From: Pseudobacillus wudalianchiensis
GTDB taxonomy: Bacteria > Bacillota > Bacilli > Bacillales > Domibacillaceae
Assembly: GCF_001685015.1 (NCBI RefSeq)
Contig: NZ_MAYT01000012.1
Location: forward strand, 436,246-500,245
Direction: 5' to 3'
Length of the DNA stretch: 64,000 nt
Below the pieces are notes generated by a model. That model was given only the letters and a program-made list of their open reading frames with translations. It did not search any database and had not been told where the DNA came from. Below are positions 24,992 through 33,954 of this stretch, piece after piece. Numbering within the stretch: position 1 is the stretch's first letter; every line of letters starts with the position of its first letter. Both the position numbers and the translations under genes were made by a program.

Positions 24992-26374
24992 CTAAAATGA
25001 ATGATCGCGCAGGTCTTCGCAATACTTTTGGATGAGCTTCACTGCGTTTGTCTGGCTGATTTTTAAGTCTTTGGCAACCTTTCGCGAGCTTTTATGCTTT
25101 TGGAACGATTTGCGGACAATCTCTCTTTTAGCTCTATCTATCGCTTCATTAAGAGAGGAAGGGGGAGATAGAGCGGGATTATCTTGAATGCTTTCATAGA
25201 TCATTTCAGGAAGATCGGATACATCAATGATGGAATCACTCGTCACGACGAGTCTTTCGATTAAATTTTCTAATTGCCGTACGTTTCCCGGCCAAGAATA
25301 ATACGTCAGCATATCAAGGCACTCTTGGGAAATGAGCTTGTTCATTTCATAAAGGCGGTTAAAGGTGTGCAAAAAATTGTAGGAGAGCGGGATGATGTCT
25401 TCTTTTCGTTCTCTTAGAGGTGGCATTTTTATGTCAATGACATTTAAACGGTAATATAAGTCTTCCCGGAATTGCCTCTGCTGCACCATCTCAGCCAAGT
25501 TTCGATTCGTGGCAGCGATAATGCGTATATCTACTTTCTTTTCTTCATAGCCGCCAACGGGAATAAATTTTTTATCCTGGATGACCTGAAGAAGCTTTGC
25601 CTGAAGACTTAATGACATTTCACCGATCTCGTCTAAGAAAAGTGTTCCTTGATCGGCAGCCTCGAGCAGGCCTATTTTTCCTGTTCGATTAGCGCCGGTG
25701 AAAGCGCCTGGGGTGTAGCCAAACAGCTCCGATTCAAGTAGTTCAGCCGGAATCGCTGCACAATTGATAGTTAAAAAGGGACCTTCCTTTCTTTTGCTTG
25801 TTTGGTGAATATAGCGAGCGAGCACTCCTTTTCCTGTCCCAGATTCTCCTTGAATTAAAACAGTTGAATTCGTTACCGCGATTTTTTGAGTGAATTTTAA
25901 AATACTCTTCACTTTTTCGCAGTTTGTAATAAGATCGATTTCTGTTTGCTCTGAATGCTTGGAGGCTGAAACACCTGTTTTCTCATTTCTTTTAAGCAGG
26001 TTATAGTTCTGTAATTCTCGTGCAGTGGTGACGACTAATTCAACCTCATTGTTTTCGTTTAGTATCGGAATAGCCGATGTAAGCAGTTCGGCCCCAAGAT
26101 TCGTTGTCTGCTTCATAAAAAGCGGTTTTTTCTTTTCGTATACTTCTGGAGCAAGGGATGGTTTCCAATAACCCTGCTCAAATAGTTCTACACTAGATTT
26201 GCCTAGAACATCTTCTTTTTTTAATCCATAATGTTTTTCGCAGGCGCTATTCACATAAATAATAGTCTTATTTCCGTCAAGAACAAAAATCTCATCCGAT
26301 GAATAATCTAGTATCTTTACAAGCGATTCTAAAGTCATATCTACATTTTTAGTAAGATTGGATAGCTGTTTCAT
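24992..26374 (-). CDS. Sigma-54-dependent activator with PAS domain
   Basis: A 460-residue enhancer-binding protein. It has a PAS domain (about residues 15-125, ILDYSSDEIFVLDGNKTIIY), an AAA+ domain with Walker A GESGTGKG, canonical GAFTGA loop, Walker B GTLFLDE and the arginine-rich REDLYYRLNVIDIKMPPLRE, and a C-terminal helix-turn-helix (SSRKVAKDLKISQTNAVKLI). The ATG at 26374 is favoured by gggggagg 6 bases upstream; an ATG at 26434 has no ribosome site. It lies convergent to the Rieske/BCCT pair, whose sigma-54 promoter it probably serves. The ligand sensed by the PAS domain is unknown. Confidence 0.92.
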   Translation of the reverse strand: MKQLSNLTKNVDMTLESLVKILDYSSDEIFVLDGNKTIIYVNSACEKHYGLKKEDVLGKSSVELFEQGYWKPSLAPEVYEKKKPLFMKQTTNLGAELLTSAIPILNENNEVELVVTTARELQNYNLLKRNEKTGVSASKHSEQTEIDLITNCEKVKSILKFTQKIAVTNSTVLIQGESGTGKGVLARYIHQTSKRKEGPFLTINCAAIPAELLESELFGYTPGAFTGANRTGKIGLLEAADQGTLFLDEIGEMSLSLQAKLLQVIQDKKFIPVGGYEEKKVDIRIIAATNRNLAEMVQQRQFREDLYYRLNVIDIKMPPLRERKEDIIPLSYNFLHTFNRLYEMNKLISQECLDMLTYYSWPGNVRQLENLIERLVVTSDSIIDVSDLPEMIYESIQDNPALSPPSSLNEAIDRAKREIVRKSFQKHKSSRKVAKDLKISQTNAVKLIQKYCEDLRDHSF

Positions 26375-26578
26375 ATAGAGCCTCCCCCAAAAGAGTAGTG
26401 CGGCGAAGAGGACAATGAACTCTAATCGCCCCATTCACTTGTTGTGATACATAACATTCTATCTATTCTGAAAATTAATCACAAGATAATAAAAGACAAG
26501 CGCCCGCTTTCAATTAGCCTTTTATAAAGAAAGTCATATTCCCCCGTTTATGGAGCATAGGCGCGCGAAACAAATAAG

Positions 26579-26620
26579 AGGAAAGCCCCCTGGGAACATG
26601 TAGGTAAGGAGCTTTCTTCT
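26579..26620 (-). terminator. Probable terminator of the chromate transporter operon
   Basis: On the minus strand gaaagctcc pairs with gggggctttc across a wide loop; the tail is only moderately T-rich. Confidence 0.45.
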
Positions 26621-26624
26621 ATTA

Positions 26625-27167
26625 TTATGCTGTAAAATGCGGCAGTACTAACCCGCCGTAAACAAAGGCTGCTACGATGACGATGGCCGGATGTACTTTC
26701 CACTTGGTCATCGCCAGCAAGGCAACGGCGGCGATGAGAAAGGATTGCCAGTAGCCGATGGAATCAAAGGAGACGTGGCTGAATTCCCACGTTAGCATGA
26801 TCATCATGATCGCGATCACCGGCTGAACGAGAAGGGTCATTCCTTTTACAACAGGAGAGTGCTTAAAACGGTTCAAGACTTTAAGAAGAACGACGATCGC
26901 AATGGCAGAAGGAGCAACAGTCGCTAAAGTAGCTACGATTAGTCCAAGCCAGCCAGCCTGCTGATAACCGGCAAAGGCCGCGATCTTCGTTGCAATGGGT
27001 CCAGGCAAAGCGTTGGCGACCGCAAGCATATCAACAAATTGTTCATTGGTCATCCAGCCGTAATGATCGACTACCTCCTGCTGCATAAGAGGGATAGAGG
27101 CTGGCCCTCCGCCGTAACCGAGCAAGTTTGCGATAAAAAATGCTAAAAATAACTGTACAAAAATCAT
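26625..27167 (-). CDS. Chromate transporter, C-terminal half-protein (ChrA family)
   Basis: A 180-residue membrane protein of the short-chain CHR family. It carries NLLGYGGGPASIPLMQQEVV, ANALPGPIATKIAAFAGYQQ and about six hydrophobic segments. Short CHR proteins work as pairs that together equal one full-length ChrA; the partner lies directly upstream with a 4-base overlap. B. subtilis has the same arrangement (ywrB-ywrA), shown to confer chromate resistance. It exports chromate from the cytoplasm. The ATG lies within the stop of the partner gene, so translation is coupled. Confidence 0.88.
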   Translation of the reverse strand: MIFVQLFLAFFIANLLGYGGGPASIPLMQQEVVDHYGWMTNEQFVDMLAVANALPGPIATKIAAFAGYQQAGWLGLIVATLATVAPSAIAIVVLLKVLNRFKHSPVVKGMTLLVQPVIAIMMIMLTWEFSHVSFDSIGYWQSFLIAAVALLAMTKWKVHPAIVIVAAFVYGGLVLPHFTA

Positions 27168-27754
27168 AGTGACCCCTCACGATCTTGGCCGGTCTTCCGC
27201 TTGGCCCAGCTTGAAAACTTAAAATGAACGGTACCATAAGCTAAAAACAGCGCGATTGTAATAGCTGGGTGAATATGAATGATGCCAAGCAACAGAAAAG
27301 CAACTAGGCCAGAAATAAGGCCGATGACTTTTCCTAACCCTTTCCACGTTTTTGCACAAAATTCGTAAGCCATCATGCCAAGTAAAACAGCAATCACGGG
27401 ACGGACCGCTGCAATCATACCTGAAATGATAGGGGATTCCTTTAATGTATAGAGTATCCCTAGAAGTGCAACGATTCCAACGGTAGTAGGGAAGATATGC
27501 GCGATCACGGCTATACAAGCGCCGATCGTTCCTTTTTGGCGATAGCCGAGCTGGGCGGCCATTTTTGTGGCAATCGGTCCGGGCAACGCATTAGCAAAGG
27601 CTAAAATTTCACCGAACTCTTCATCACTAATCCACTTATAGCGCGTAACAGCTTCATGCTGGAAAAGCGGAATGACGGACGGGCCTCCTCCGTATCCTAA
27701 AATTCCCGTTCGGGCCATGGCTGCTGCAATATCAATATACGCTTTCCAACTCAC
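27164..27754 (-). CDS. Chromate transporter, N-terminal half-protein (ChrA family)
   Basis: A 196-residue paralogue of the next gene with the same signature (GYGGGPSVIPLFQHEAV, ANALPGPIATKMAAQLGYRQ). It is the first gene of a two-gene operon and should form a heterodimer of opposite topology with its partner. Aggagg precedes the ATG. No chromate regulator was seen nearby. Confidence 0.88.
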   Translation of the reverse strand: MSWKAYIDIAAAMARTGILGYGGGPSVIPLFQHEAVTRYKWISDEEFGEILAFANALPGPIATKMAAQLGYRQKGTIGACIAVIAHIFPTTVGIVALLGILYTLKESPIISGMIAAVRPVIAVLLGMMAYEFCAKTWKGLGKVIGLISGLVAFLLLGIIHIHPAITIALFLAYGTVHFKFSSWAKRKTGQDREGSL

Positions 27755-27943
27755 ATGATTGTCCTCCTGTCTGTTTAAAAATGATTCGTCCTTTTCTCTT
27801 TATTTAGATAGAGTGATTACAGTTATCTTAACAAATAGTTGAGAAGGCTACCTATGGGGAAATACTTTTTATGTATTTTATTGAATAAAAAATTTCCAAT
27901 AAGTGAGTGGCTCACCTAAATACATTGATGAATGAATAGATAC

Positions 27944-27978
27944 TGAAAAGACCCCAGGGAAGGCCTGGAGTCTTTTCG
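27944..27978 (-). terminator. Rho-independent terminator
   Basis: gaaaagactccagg pairs with ccctggggtcttttc (G-U pair tolerated) just past the stop of the small membrane gene. Confidence 0.75.
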
Positions 27979-27979
27979 G

Positions 27980-28210
27980 TTAGTCTTCTTCTTTATAGAA
28001 TCGTTCTCCTGTATCAGGGTGCATGTAAACGACGAGTTTCTTTTTTGTTGTTGGGTCAATCGAGACTTCTTTTGTGCGGATGAAGCCCTCTGGTACTTTT
28101 TCACCGTGTTTTGTTTTGAAGCGGCGGTCCCAAATGAACCAGGAGCCGATTACTAAGATGATAAGGGCAATCAGCTGCAAGCCATAAAAGCCGACAATCC
28201 ATTCTATCAT
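27980..28210 (-). CDS. Small membrane protein of unknown function
   Basis: A 76-residue protein with one N-terminal membrane segment (residues 5-27, FYGLQLIALIILVIGSWFIW), then a basic, soluble tail ending in MHPDTGERFYKEED. It starts 5 bases after the stop of the YbjQ-family gene, so both form an operon. I do not recognise the family. Confidence 0.7.
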   Translation of the reverse strand: MIEWIVGFYGLQLIALIILVIGSWFIWDRRFKTKHGEKVPEGFIRTKEVSIDPTTKKKLVVYMHPDTGERFYKEED

Positions 28211-28215
28211 TTGCT

Positions 28216-28536
28216 TTATTCCTGTTCCGCGATAACAGCGGTTCCATAAGCAACGATTTCACTCATATTCTGGCCAATTTCGCCGGAATCAAAGCGCATC
28301 ATAATAATCGCATTAGCGCCCATGGCGTTAGCGTTCTTTACCATACGGTCCATTGCTTGCTTCCGTGCATCCTCTAGCATCTCTGTATACTGGTTAATTT
28401 CCCCGCCAACCAGTCCTTTGAATGAAGCTACAATATCTTTTCCGATTCCGCGTGCTCTAACGGTTAGGCCAAACACTGGGCCCTTTACTTCAGTAATTTT
28501 ATAACCAGCAATTTTCTCGGTTGTCACGATCAACAT
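28216..28536 (-). CDS. YbjQ/UPF0145 family protein
   Basis: A 106-residue soluble protein: MLIVTTEKIAGYKITEVKGP, then VFGLTVRARGIGKDI, GGEINQYTEMLEDARKQAMD, and ANAMGANAIIMMRFDSGEIG. These are the conserved blocks of the UPF0145 (YbjQ, DUF74) family, which forms pentameric rings and has been called a heavy-metal-binding domain; the role is not established. Aaggggtgg precedes the ATG. Confidence 0.88.
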   Translation of the reverse strand: MLIVTTEKIAGYKITEVKGPVFGLTVRARGIGKDIVASFKGLVGGEINQYTEMLEDARKQAMDRMVKNANAMGANAIIMMRFDSGEIGQNMSEIVAYGTAVIAEQE

Positions 28537-28630
28537 ATTTTTCCACCCCTTGTAAATAAATGAACTTCTTCTTTATTGTACCTTGTTTCTTATATGTCTG
28601 CTATGTCGGCTGAATGAATAAAGCATGAAA

Positions 28631-28661
28631 AAAAGCGTTAAAAACTTTCTTAACGCTTTTC
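28631..28661. terminator. Terminator-like hairpin
   Basis: aaaagcgttaa/ttaacgctttt inverted repeat with A/T flanks, within a gene-poor stretch. Confidence 0.45.
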
Positions 28662-28682
28662 AGAAGTATGTGAAGTTGTGGG

Positions 28683-28720
28683 CATCGTTTGTATTTTAAA
28701 TACAAACGATGATTTTTTAT
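28683..28720 (+). terminator. Terminator-like perfect inverted repeat
   Basis: catcgtttgtattt pairs perfectly with aaatacaaacgatg and is followed by attttttatt. No upstream plus-strand gene is visible, so its target is unclear. Confidence 0.5.
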
Positions 28721-28822
28721 TCATAAATATACGATACCGGCCCCGCCTGCGCCGAATACCATGACAGCCACTGTTGCTGTCCAACCTAATAACAGCATAA
28801 AAGAAAACGCTTTCAATTTCAA
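28721..28822 (-). CDS. Possible very small membrane protein
   Basis: A 33-codon frame opening with TTG: LKLKAFSFMLLLGWTATVAV then MVFGAGGAGIVYL. The hydrophobic, glycine-rich end looks protein-like and basic residues precede it, but there is no ribosome site or ATG at the right place. It could be a fragment of a lost gene. Weak call. Confidence 0.25.
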   Translation of the reverse strand: MKLKAFSFMLLLGWTATVAVMVFGAGGAGIVYL

Positions 28823-29432
28823 TGGGTATTTTGGATGTTTTTAGGAGGTGTTTGTATAAAAATTAATATTATCGAATGAGCCTCCTTGCAAACAAAGTAT
28901 CATAAATTCCTATTTTGATAAAAAAAGAACTGTGCTTCAATTGTTCATTCTCTCTAGTGATTGAGATGTAGTTGTTTATGACTAAATTTATGAGAGAAAA
29001 TCATGACTAATCTAAAGATAGTAAACGCACTGAGCGTCGATAAATAAACATTTACCACTAAAAAGTATAAACGCCTTATGCCAAAAAGAGGGGAAAGTGG
29101 CTATGGTTTTTTTATTCACTCACATCAGTTTATTTAGTTAAATAGCTGCATTGAAAAGTAAAAAGGGGATTGTTAGATAAAAGTACCATTGGCGTATGTA
29201 AGCTCGCTAACAAAATTTACATGAAGGCGGCAAGCAGAAGTTTTAGCTATTCTTTTACAAAAAACAGCAGGACAGTAGATGGAGAAAGAATGAACATAAG
29301 GCCAAAAGTTATAGTAAATTGTTAATTTGTTTGGTTATTTACTTATGTGCTATATTTATGCCGCATTGGATTTTATTAGAATAAATTGATTTATTTTACA
29401 TAACTTTGTCTTTTGCGTGCTAGTGTGGGAAA
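28823..29432. other. Gene-poor A+T-rich stretch
   Basis: About 600 bases upstream of the subtilase-toxin cassette with no open frame having a ribosome site and family motif. It is visibly richer in A+T than the housekeeping regions. It may hold the promoter of the cassette. Confidence 0.4.
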
Positions 29433-29498
29433 TTGATTTATTCAAAAGAATCCTTATTTAGAAAGCAGGTGGTTCTATTCAAGTCTAGCTTCAAAAAG

Positions 29499-30428
29499 AT
29501 GTTTATGAAAAAGGCATTCATATTAACGCTAATAGTATGTGTTTTTGTAACCGTCCTATCTTTTTTCTTGTCACAGAAAGAAGCCCATTATGAAAATGAT
29601 TTGGAAAGGTTGAAAGGCTCAAAAAGACAAATCGTTCCGTGGGGTCAGGAGTTAGTTGGAGTGAATACGAATACAGATAAAAAGATAAAAGTGGCCATTC
29701 TTGATAGTGGCATTCATGATCAGCATGAAGATTTAATAGGAAAGGTGACGAAGAAATTTAACGCTCTCGAGCCTGGTAAAGAAATACGGGATGACTTTGG
29801 CCACGGTACAGCCATTGCAGGAATTATCACAGCCAATCATAATGATGGCGGCATAGTAGGAGTAAATCAGAATATTGAAATTTACGATGTTAAAGTGCTG
29901 GATGAACATGGAACAGGAGAAGTAGAAGACTTTATTAAGGGAATTCACTGGGCCATGAAAGAAGGCGCCGATATGATAAATGTTAGTTTTGGCATTCAAT
30001 CAGACAATGATCAATTAAAAGAAGCGATAACAGAAGCACGCGAGGCGGGCATCATCATTGTGGCGGCCGCCGGGAATACTTATGGGCTGGGAGTAGATTA
30101 CCCAGCGAAGTATGAAAATGTCCTCTCTGTAGCAGCAATCAATAAAGAGCTACTCCGTCCAAGCTCTTCAGCAAGAGGAAAAATAGACTACACGGCACCT
30201 GGCGTAAACATTTTGTCAACGGACCATAAAGGGGGATATTCCTTATTCACTGGTACCTCCTTTGCAGCTGGGTATGCATCCGGAGCCATTTCTGTACTGT
30301 TAGCAAACTATAAATCCAGCAGCTTAGCAGAAGCTATTCCTTTTGAGGAGTTCCTGCAAAAACACACCTTTCATTTAGCTGAGAAAAAAGAGAATGAGTA
30401 TGGCAAAGGTTTATTAACTATAAAATAA
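29499..30428 (+). CDS. Membrane-anchored subtilisin-family serine protease
   Basis: A 309-residue S8 peptidase (331 if a TTG at 29433 is used; neither start has a good ribosome site). An N-terminal membrane anchor (KKAFILTLIVCVFVTVLSFF) is followed by a short linker and the catalytic domain. The catalytic triad is complete: Asp69 in VAILDSGI, His102 in DFGHGTAIAGI, Ser254 in FTGTSFAAG; the oxyanion Asn is in AAAGN. No I9 propeptide is visible, unlike degradative subtilisins, so it may be a dedicated processing protease. It lies 13 bases before a secreted toxin-like gene, which is its most likely substrate (inference). Confidence 0.88.
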   Translation: MFMKKAFILTLIVCVFVTVLSFFLSQKEAHYENDLERLKGSKRQIVPWGQELVGVNTNTDKKIKVAILDSGIHDQHEDLIGKVTKKFNALEPGKEIRDDFGHGTAIAGIITANHNDGGIVGVNQNIEIYDVKVLDEHGTGEVEDFIKGIHWAMKEGADMINVSFGIQSDNDQLKEAITEAREAGIIIVAAAGNTYGLGVDYPAKYENVLSVAAINKELLRPSSSARGKIDYTAPGVNILSTDHKGGYSLFTGTSFAAGYASGAISVLLANYKSSSLAEAIPFEEFLQKHTFHLAEKKENEYGKGLLTIK

Positions 30429-30441
30429 GGGTGATCCTGTA

Positions 30442-31368
30442 ATGAAGAGGAACAAATTTATTATTAAGGCAATTGTAGTCTGTATGCTAGTTTGGATATT
30501 ACCGGACTACAATCAAGTGAAGGCTGCCAGCAATCATTCAGCGATTAACATGAGTCTGCCTGAAGAAGATATTGCTGACATGTCTGAAGAGCTGAACGAG
30601 GAGTTAAATGAAGATTTAGATTTAAGCCAATCTGAAGAGTTAGACATTGAGGTAGTGGAGGCAGATGAAGAAAATATTGTAGTCGAATCCAATTATCATG
30701 CAGAGGATTTGAAAGCGAATTTTGAAATCGAAATGAATTTAGAAGCGAACGAATTCCTGTTAACGAGCAAATTGACAGAGAATGGAGAAAGTACAAAAGA
30801 TAAATATGCTGTCTATGTAACAGAGGCTGACGATAATAGTTTTAAAGGAACTTTTGTGAACGTGAAGACGGGGGAAAGGCATGAAGTAAATACAGAGAAG
30901 CTGCAAGCATCAGCGATACCGGTAATTGTATACATTATAGGGGCTGCTGCTCTGAGAGTTACCATTCAGTATATTGGAAAAAAAGCGATTTTAAAAATCG
31001 GGAAAAAAACGTTCCAAGCTGTTAGCAGCAGTGCAGCTAAAAAGGCTACCGTTAATTTTGTGAATGCCTCCGTCAATGTAGGAAGCAAAAGTGTCCAACT
31101 TACAAAATCTAAGATGCAGCATATTTTGAAAAATCACCATCCAAACTATTGGACAGGAAGTACGGGGAAGTCCATGTTTGATCCTGACTTAAACGTAAAT
31201 GATGTAAAGAATATTGTGATGAGTGTGATTAGAAGTAATAAGAAAGACATCAATAGCAGCTTAAAAAGTGGAAAGGGTATTAATGTTCAAAGTAAAGTAA
31301 ATGGTGTGAAATATGAAGTACGCATTAACAAGGACGGATATGTTAGCAGCGCTTACCCAGTTAAATAA
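30442..31368 (+). CDS. Secreted SAR2788-like putative toxin
   Basis: A 308-residue protein with a Sec signal peptide (FIIKAIVVCMLVWILPDY, cleavage near VKA-AS at about residue 28). A very acidic pro-region follows (about 35-75, many EEL/DL repeats), then a beta-rich middle (80-150) and a hydrophobic hinge (IPVIVYIIGAAALRVTIQYI). The basic C-terminal domain (about 195-308) has SKMQHILKNHHPNYWTGSTG and VNGVKYEVRINKDGYVSSAY. The layout matches the SAR2788 family of putative toxins. The C-terminal domain looks like a small nuclease-type toxin (His-rich start, beta-strand end), but I cannot assign an activity. Aagggtga precedes the ATG. Confidence 0.75.
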   Translation: MKRNKFIIKAIVVCMLVWILPDYNQVKAASNHSAINMSLPEEDIADMSEELNEELNEDLDLSQSEELDIEVVEADEENIVVESNYHAEDLKANFEIEMNLEANEFLLTSKLTENGESTKDKYAVYVTEADDNSFKGTFVNVKTGERHEVNTEKLQASAIPVIVYIIGAAALRVTIQYIGKKAILKIGKKTFQAVSSSAAKKATVNFVNASVNVGSKSVQLTKSKMQHILKNHHPNYWTGSTGKSMFDPDLNVNDVKNIVMSVIRSNKKDINSSLKSGKGINVQSKVNGVKYEVRINKDGYVSSAYPVK

Positions 31369-31383
31369 ATGGAGAGGTCTGAG

Positions 31384-31938
31384 ATGAATAAAAAAAATCA
31401 ATTAATAACGTATATCTCTAATTTTGTTCCGGAATTAGGATTTTTAACGGACCAGCAGGACAAATTTATCCCGATTACTCACCCTTCGGCAGAGATCGCT
31501 GCTCAAAGGTTACTCAACCATGAGGAGGGTGAGTATTTATCGGGATATATAAAAATTACGTATGAGGATAAAGTAATTTTATCTGAAAAAGAATGGACGG
31601 GAGAATTACTTGAAACCTGGTCTGACCTCTCATACATTGTGTCAGATGGTGCTAGTGAGGAAAAATACCATATTGAATTATTAGATAATCCCGATAAGCT
31701 TTATTTAGTAAGAAAAGAGAACGGTTATTTCTTTGAAATAAACAAGCTCGCTTTGAACGAGAATCCAGAAGTAATACAGTCATCTGTTGTTCCCGCCAGC
31801 GAATTGCTAGAGGCCATTTTCAGCGGTTATCAAGAATTTATAAAATTTTGTACCGAAAAAAATTTGCCTTTTAGCGAAGAGTCGCTCTTACACTCAAGCA
31901 TAGAATCTTTAAAGGATCTTGAAAATAAAAAAGCTTGA
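31384..31938 (+). CDS. Probable immunity protein for the toxin upstream
   Basis: A 184-residue acidic cytoplasmic protein without signal peptide or membrane segment, starting 15 bases after the toxin stop, with ggagagg upstream. Sequence blocks: FVPELGFLTDQQDKFIPITH, SGYIKITYEDKVILSEKEWT and SELLEAIFSGYQEFIKFCTE. I do not recognise the family. Size, acidity and position fit an immunity protein that neutralises a basic toxin domain; this is inference. Confidence 0.65.
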   Translation: MNKKNQLITYISNFVPELGFLTDQQDKFIPITHPSAEIAAQRLLNHEEGEYLSGYIKITYEDKVILSEKEWTGELLETWSDLSYIVSDGASEEKYHIELLDNPDKLYLVRKENGYFFEINKLALNENPEVIQSSVVPASELLEAIFSGYQEFIKFCTEKNLPFSEESLLHSSIESLKDLENKKA

Positions 31939-31979
31939 TCACGATAGCAAATGATTCAAGAACATAACAGAAGAGCATA

Positions 31980-32035
31980 AAAACACCTTCGGGGATAGTA
32001 CACTAAATTAGGTGCTAACATGGAGGTGTTTTTTT
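31980..32035 (+). terminator. Terminator-like hairpin after the toxin cassette
   Basis: aacacct pairs with aggtgtt across a 35-base loop and is followed by a T-run. A second short inverted segment lies in the loop. Confidence 0.5.
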
Positions 32036-32384
32036 CTGTCCTTTAACATCAAGGAAAAGATAGGCCGCTAATTACGAATGGCTGTGTAGGATGACTTATC
32101 GAAGTATTTCATAACACCTATCGAGATGTTAAATCGTTGGCTGGATAAATTTATAATATAGTAGGGATAAGCAAAAATATGAACTTCACATTACCTCGTA
32201 CTCCTTCTTTCTCTACAAACAAATACAGCAGCGCCGATCCTAAATGAAGTATGTAGAATATTGTCAGAATATTTAGTTTTATTAAATATTGTTGAGAATT
32301 ATGCTCTTAGGGACGGTGACGGCTTCTTTCAGACTATCCTCCCTCTATGAGCTTAATTACTTATAAATCAAGGGGGTTGTTTAC
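32036..32384. other. Intergenic before the APC permease
   Basis: A+T-rich, with no open frame of interest. The adjacent hairpin resembles the end of an IS3-type element, but no transposase remnant could be read here. Confidence 0.35.
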
Positions 32385-33878
32385 ATGGAAGAAAGAACAC
32401 AGCTGGACAAGACGTTGAAGCCGCATTGGGTCTGGGCGATTGCCTTAGGTTCGGCAATCGGATGGGGGAGCTTTGTTCTTCCGGCAGACTGGATGGCGAA
32501 ACCGGGACCGATTGGGGCAGCGATCGGGTTTGGAATCGGCGGGCTGCTGATGATTGTCATTGCGGTTAGTTATGGGTTTTTAATTAGGCACTTTCCGGTT
32601 TCCGGAGGAGAATTTGCCTATGCGTATCTTGGTTTTGGAAGGACGCATGCTTACATTTGCGGCTGGTTTTTAGTGCTCGGTTATATGAGTATCGTCGCTT
32701 TAAATGCATCGGCTATGGCCCTTTTATTCAAATTTACAATTCCAAAAGTGGCTATGAAAGGGCAAATGTATAGCATTGCCGGCTGGGACGTCTACTTCAC
32801 AGAAGTGCTGATCGCCACGATCGCCTTGTGTGTGTTTGCCTGGCTGAACATTCGTGGGGCGTCTTTCTCGGGACGGCTGCAGTTCATCTTTTGTGTCATA
32901 CTCGTGTTAGGAGTAGCCGCTTTAGGGCTCGGCATGTTTACTCACCCTGACTCCTCCTTCTCTCATTTACAGCCAGTGTTTAACCCGGAAATACCGGCGA
33001 TGTCGGCCATTTTAACGATTGTGGCCATTGCGCCTTTTGCTTTCGTTGGTTTTGATAACGTGCCGCAATCGGCAGAGGAATTTGACTTTCCTGCCAAGAA
33101 GGCGTTTTCTCTCATCGTATGGGCCCTTATTTTTGCTACGTTAATTTACGTGACGAATATTCTTTTTACCGCTGTGGGAATGCCATGGCAAGAACTCGTC
33201 GCTAAGCAATCGATCTGGGGGACAGGGGATATTGTGGCCGGTGCATTCGGCAACGTCGGTTTAATTGTTTTGGCTATCGCAATTTGTATGGGGATTTTTA
33301 CAGGTTTAAATGGGTTTTACGTATCAGCGAGCCGTTTGTTGTTTGCAATGGCCCGTGCGAAAATATTACCTGACGTATTCGGAAAACTACATTCAACATA
33401 CAGAACACCTTATGCCGGCATCATTTTTACGATGGTCATCTGTTTAGCCGCGCCGTGGTTTGGCCGACAAGTGCTTTTATGGATTGTTGACATGGCGTCT
33501 ATCGGCGTAGCCGTTGCTTATTTTTACACTTGCTTTGCAGCTTACAAGTTCTTTAAGTGGTCAGGAGACGAATCGGTTATGGAAGGGGCTGTTTCTCCAG
33601 GGAAGAAGTTTTGCAGTTTGTTGGGGGTTATTAGCAGTCTCTCCTTCGTTTTGTTGCTTGCTGTGCCAGGCTCGCCAGCATTTATGGGGGTACCGTCCTG
33701 GATTGCTTTAATCATATGGCTCGCCATTGGAGTCGTATTCTACATGGTGTATGGGAAATCATATAAGCAAATTCCGAAAAAGAAACTCGACTACTATATT
33801 CTTGGTGAACATAGCCACTTGGCTGATGGATTTAATCATCAAGGACCAACGGGGACAGACGAAAAGATTGCACCTTAA
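32385..33878 (+). CDS. APC-superfamily amino-acid permease
   Basis: A 497-residue protein with about 12 membrane segments. The start (HWVWAIALGSAIGWGSFVLP, then GPIGAAIGFGIGGLLMIVIA), the middle (AIAPFAFVGFDNVPQSAEEF) and the end match the APC family branch that includes uncharacterised Bacillus permeases and ethanolamine-type carriers. It is only distantly related to the two AAT permeases in this window. The substrate is unknown. It is monocistronic with a terminator. Aagggggt lies upstream of the ATG. Confidence 0.88.
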   Translation: MEERTQLDKTLKPHWVWAIALGSAIGWGSFVLPADWMAKPGPIGAAIGFGIGGLLMIVIAVSYGFLIRHFPVSGGEFAYAYLGFGRTHAYICGWFLVLGYMSIVALNASAMALLFKFTIPKVAMKGQMYSIAGWDVYFTEVLIATIALCVFAWLNIRGASFSGRLQFIFCVILVLGVAALGLGMFTHPDSSFSHLQPVFNPEIPAMSAILTIVAIAPFAFVGFDNVPQSAEEFDFPAKKAFSLIVWALIFATLIYVTNILFTAVGMPWQELVAKQSIWGTGDIVAGAFGNVGLIVLAIAICMGIFTGLNGFYVSASRLLFAMARAKILPDVFGKLHSTYRTPYAGIIFTMVICLAAPWFGRQVLLWIVDMASIGVAVAYFYTCFAAYKFFKWSGDESVMEGAVSPGKKFCSLLGVISSLSFVLLLAVPGSPAFMGVPSWIALIIWLAIGVVFYMVYGKSYKQIPKKKLDYYILGEHSHLADGFNHQGPTGTDEKIAP

Positions 33879-33885
33879 TTAAAAG

Positions 33886-33931
33886 AACCAATTTCCGTTC
33901 ATCCAGATGGTGTACGGGAATTGGTTTTTTC
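33886..33931 (+). terminator. Rho-independent terminator
   Basis: aaccaatttccgt pairs with acgggaattggtt, followed by six Ts. Confidence 0.85.
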
Positions 33932-33954
33932 TGTGAAATCGGGTTACCTTCAAG

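Noticed and set aside
31980-32200. Insertion-sequence remnant
   Set aside because: The hairpin resembles the end of an IS3-type element, but no transposase residue, matching second end or target duplication was found.
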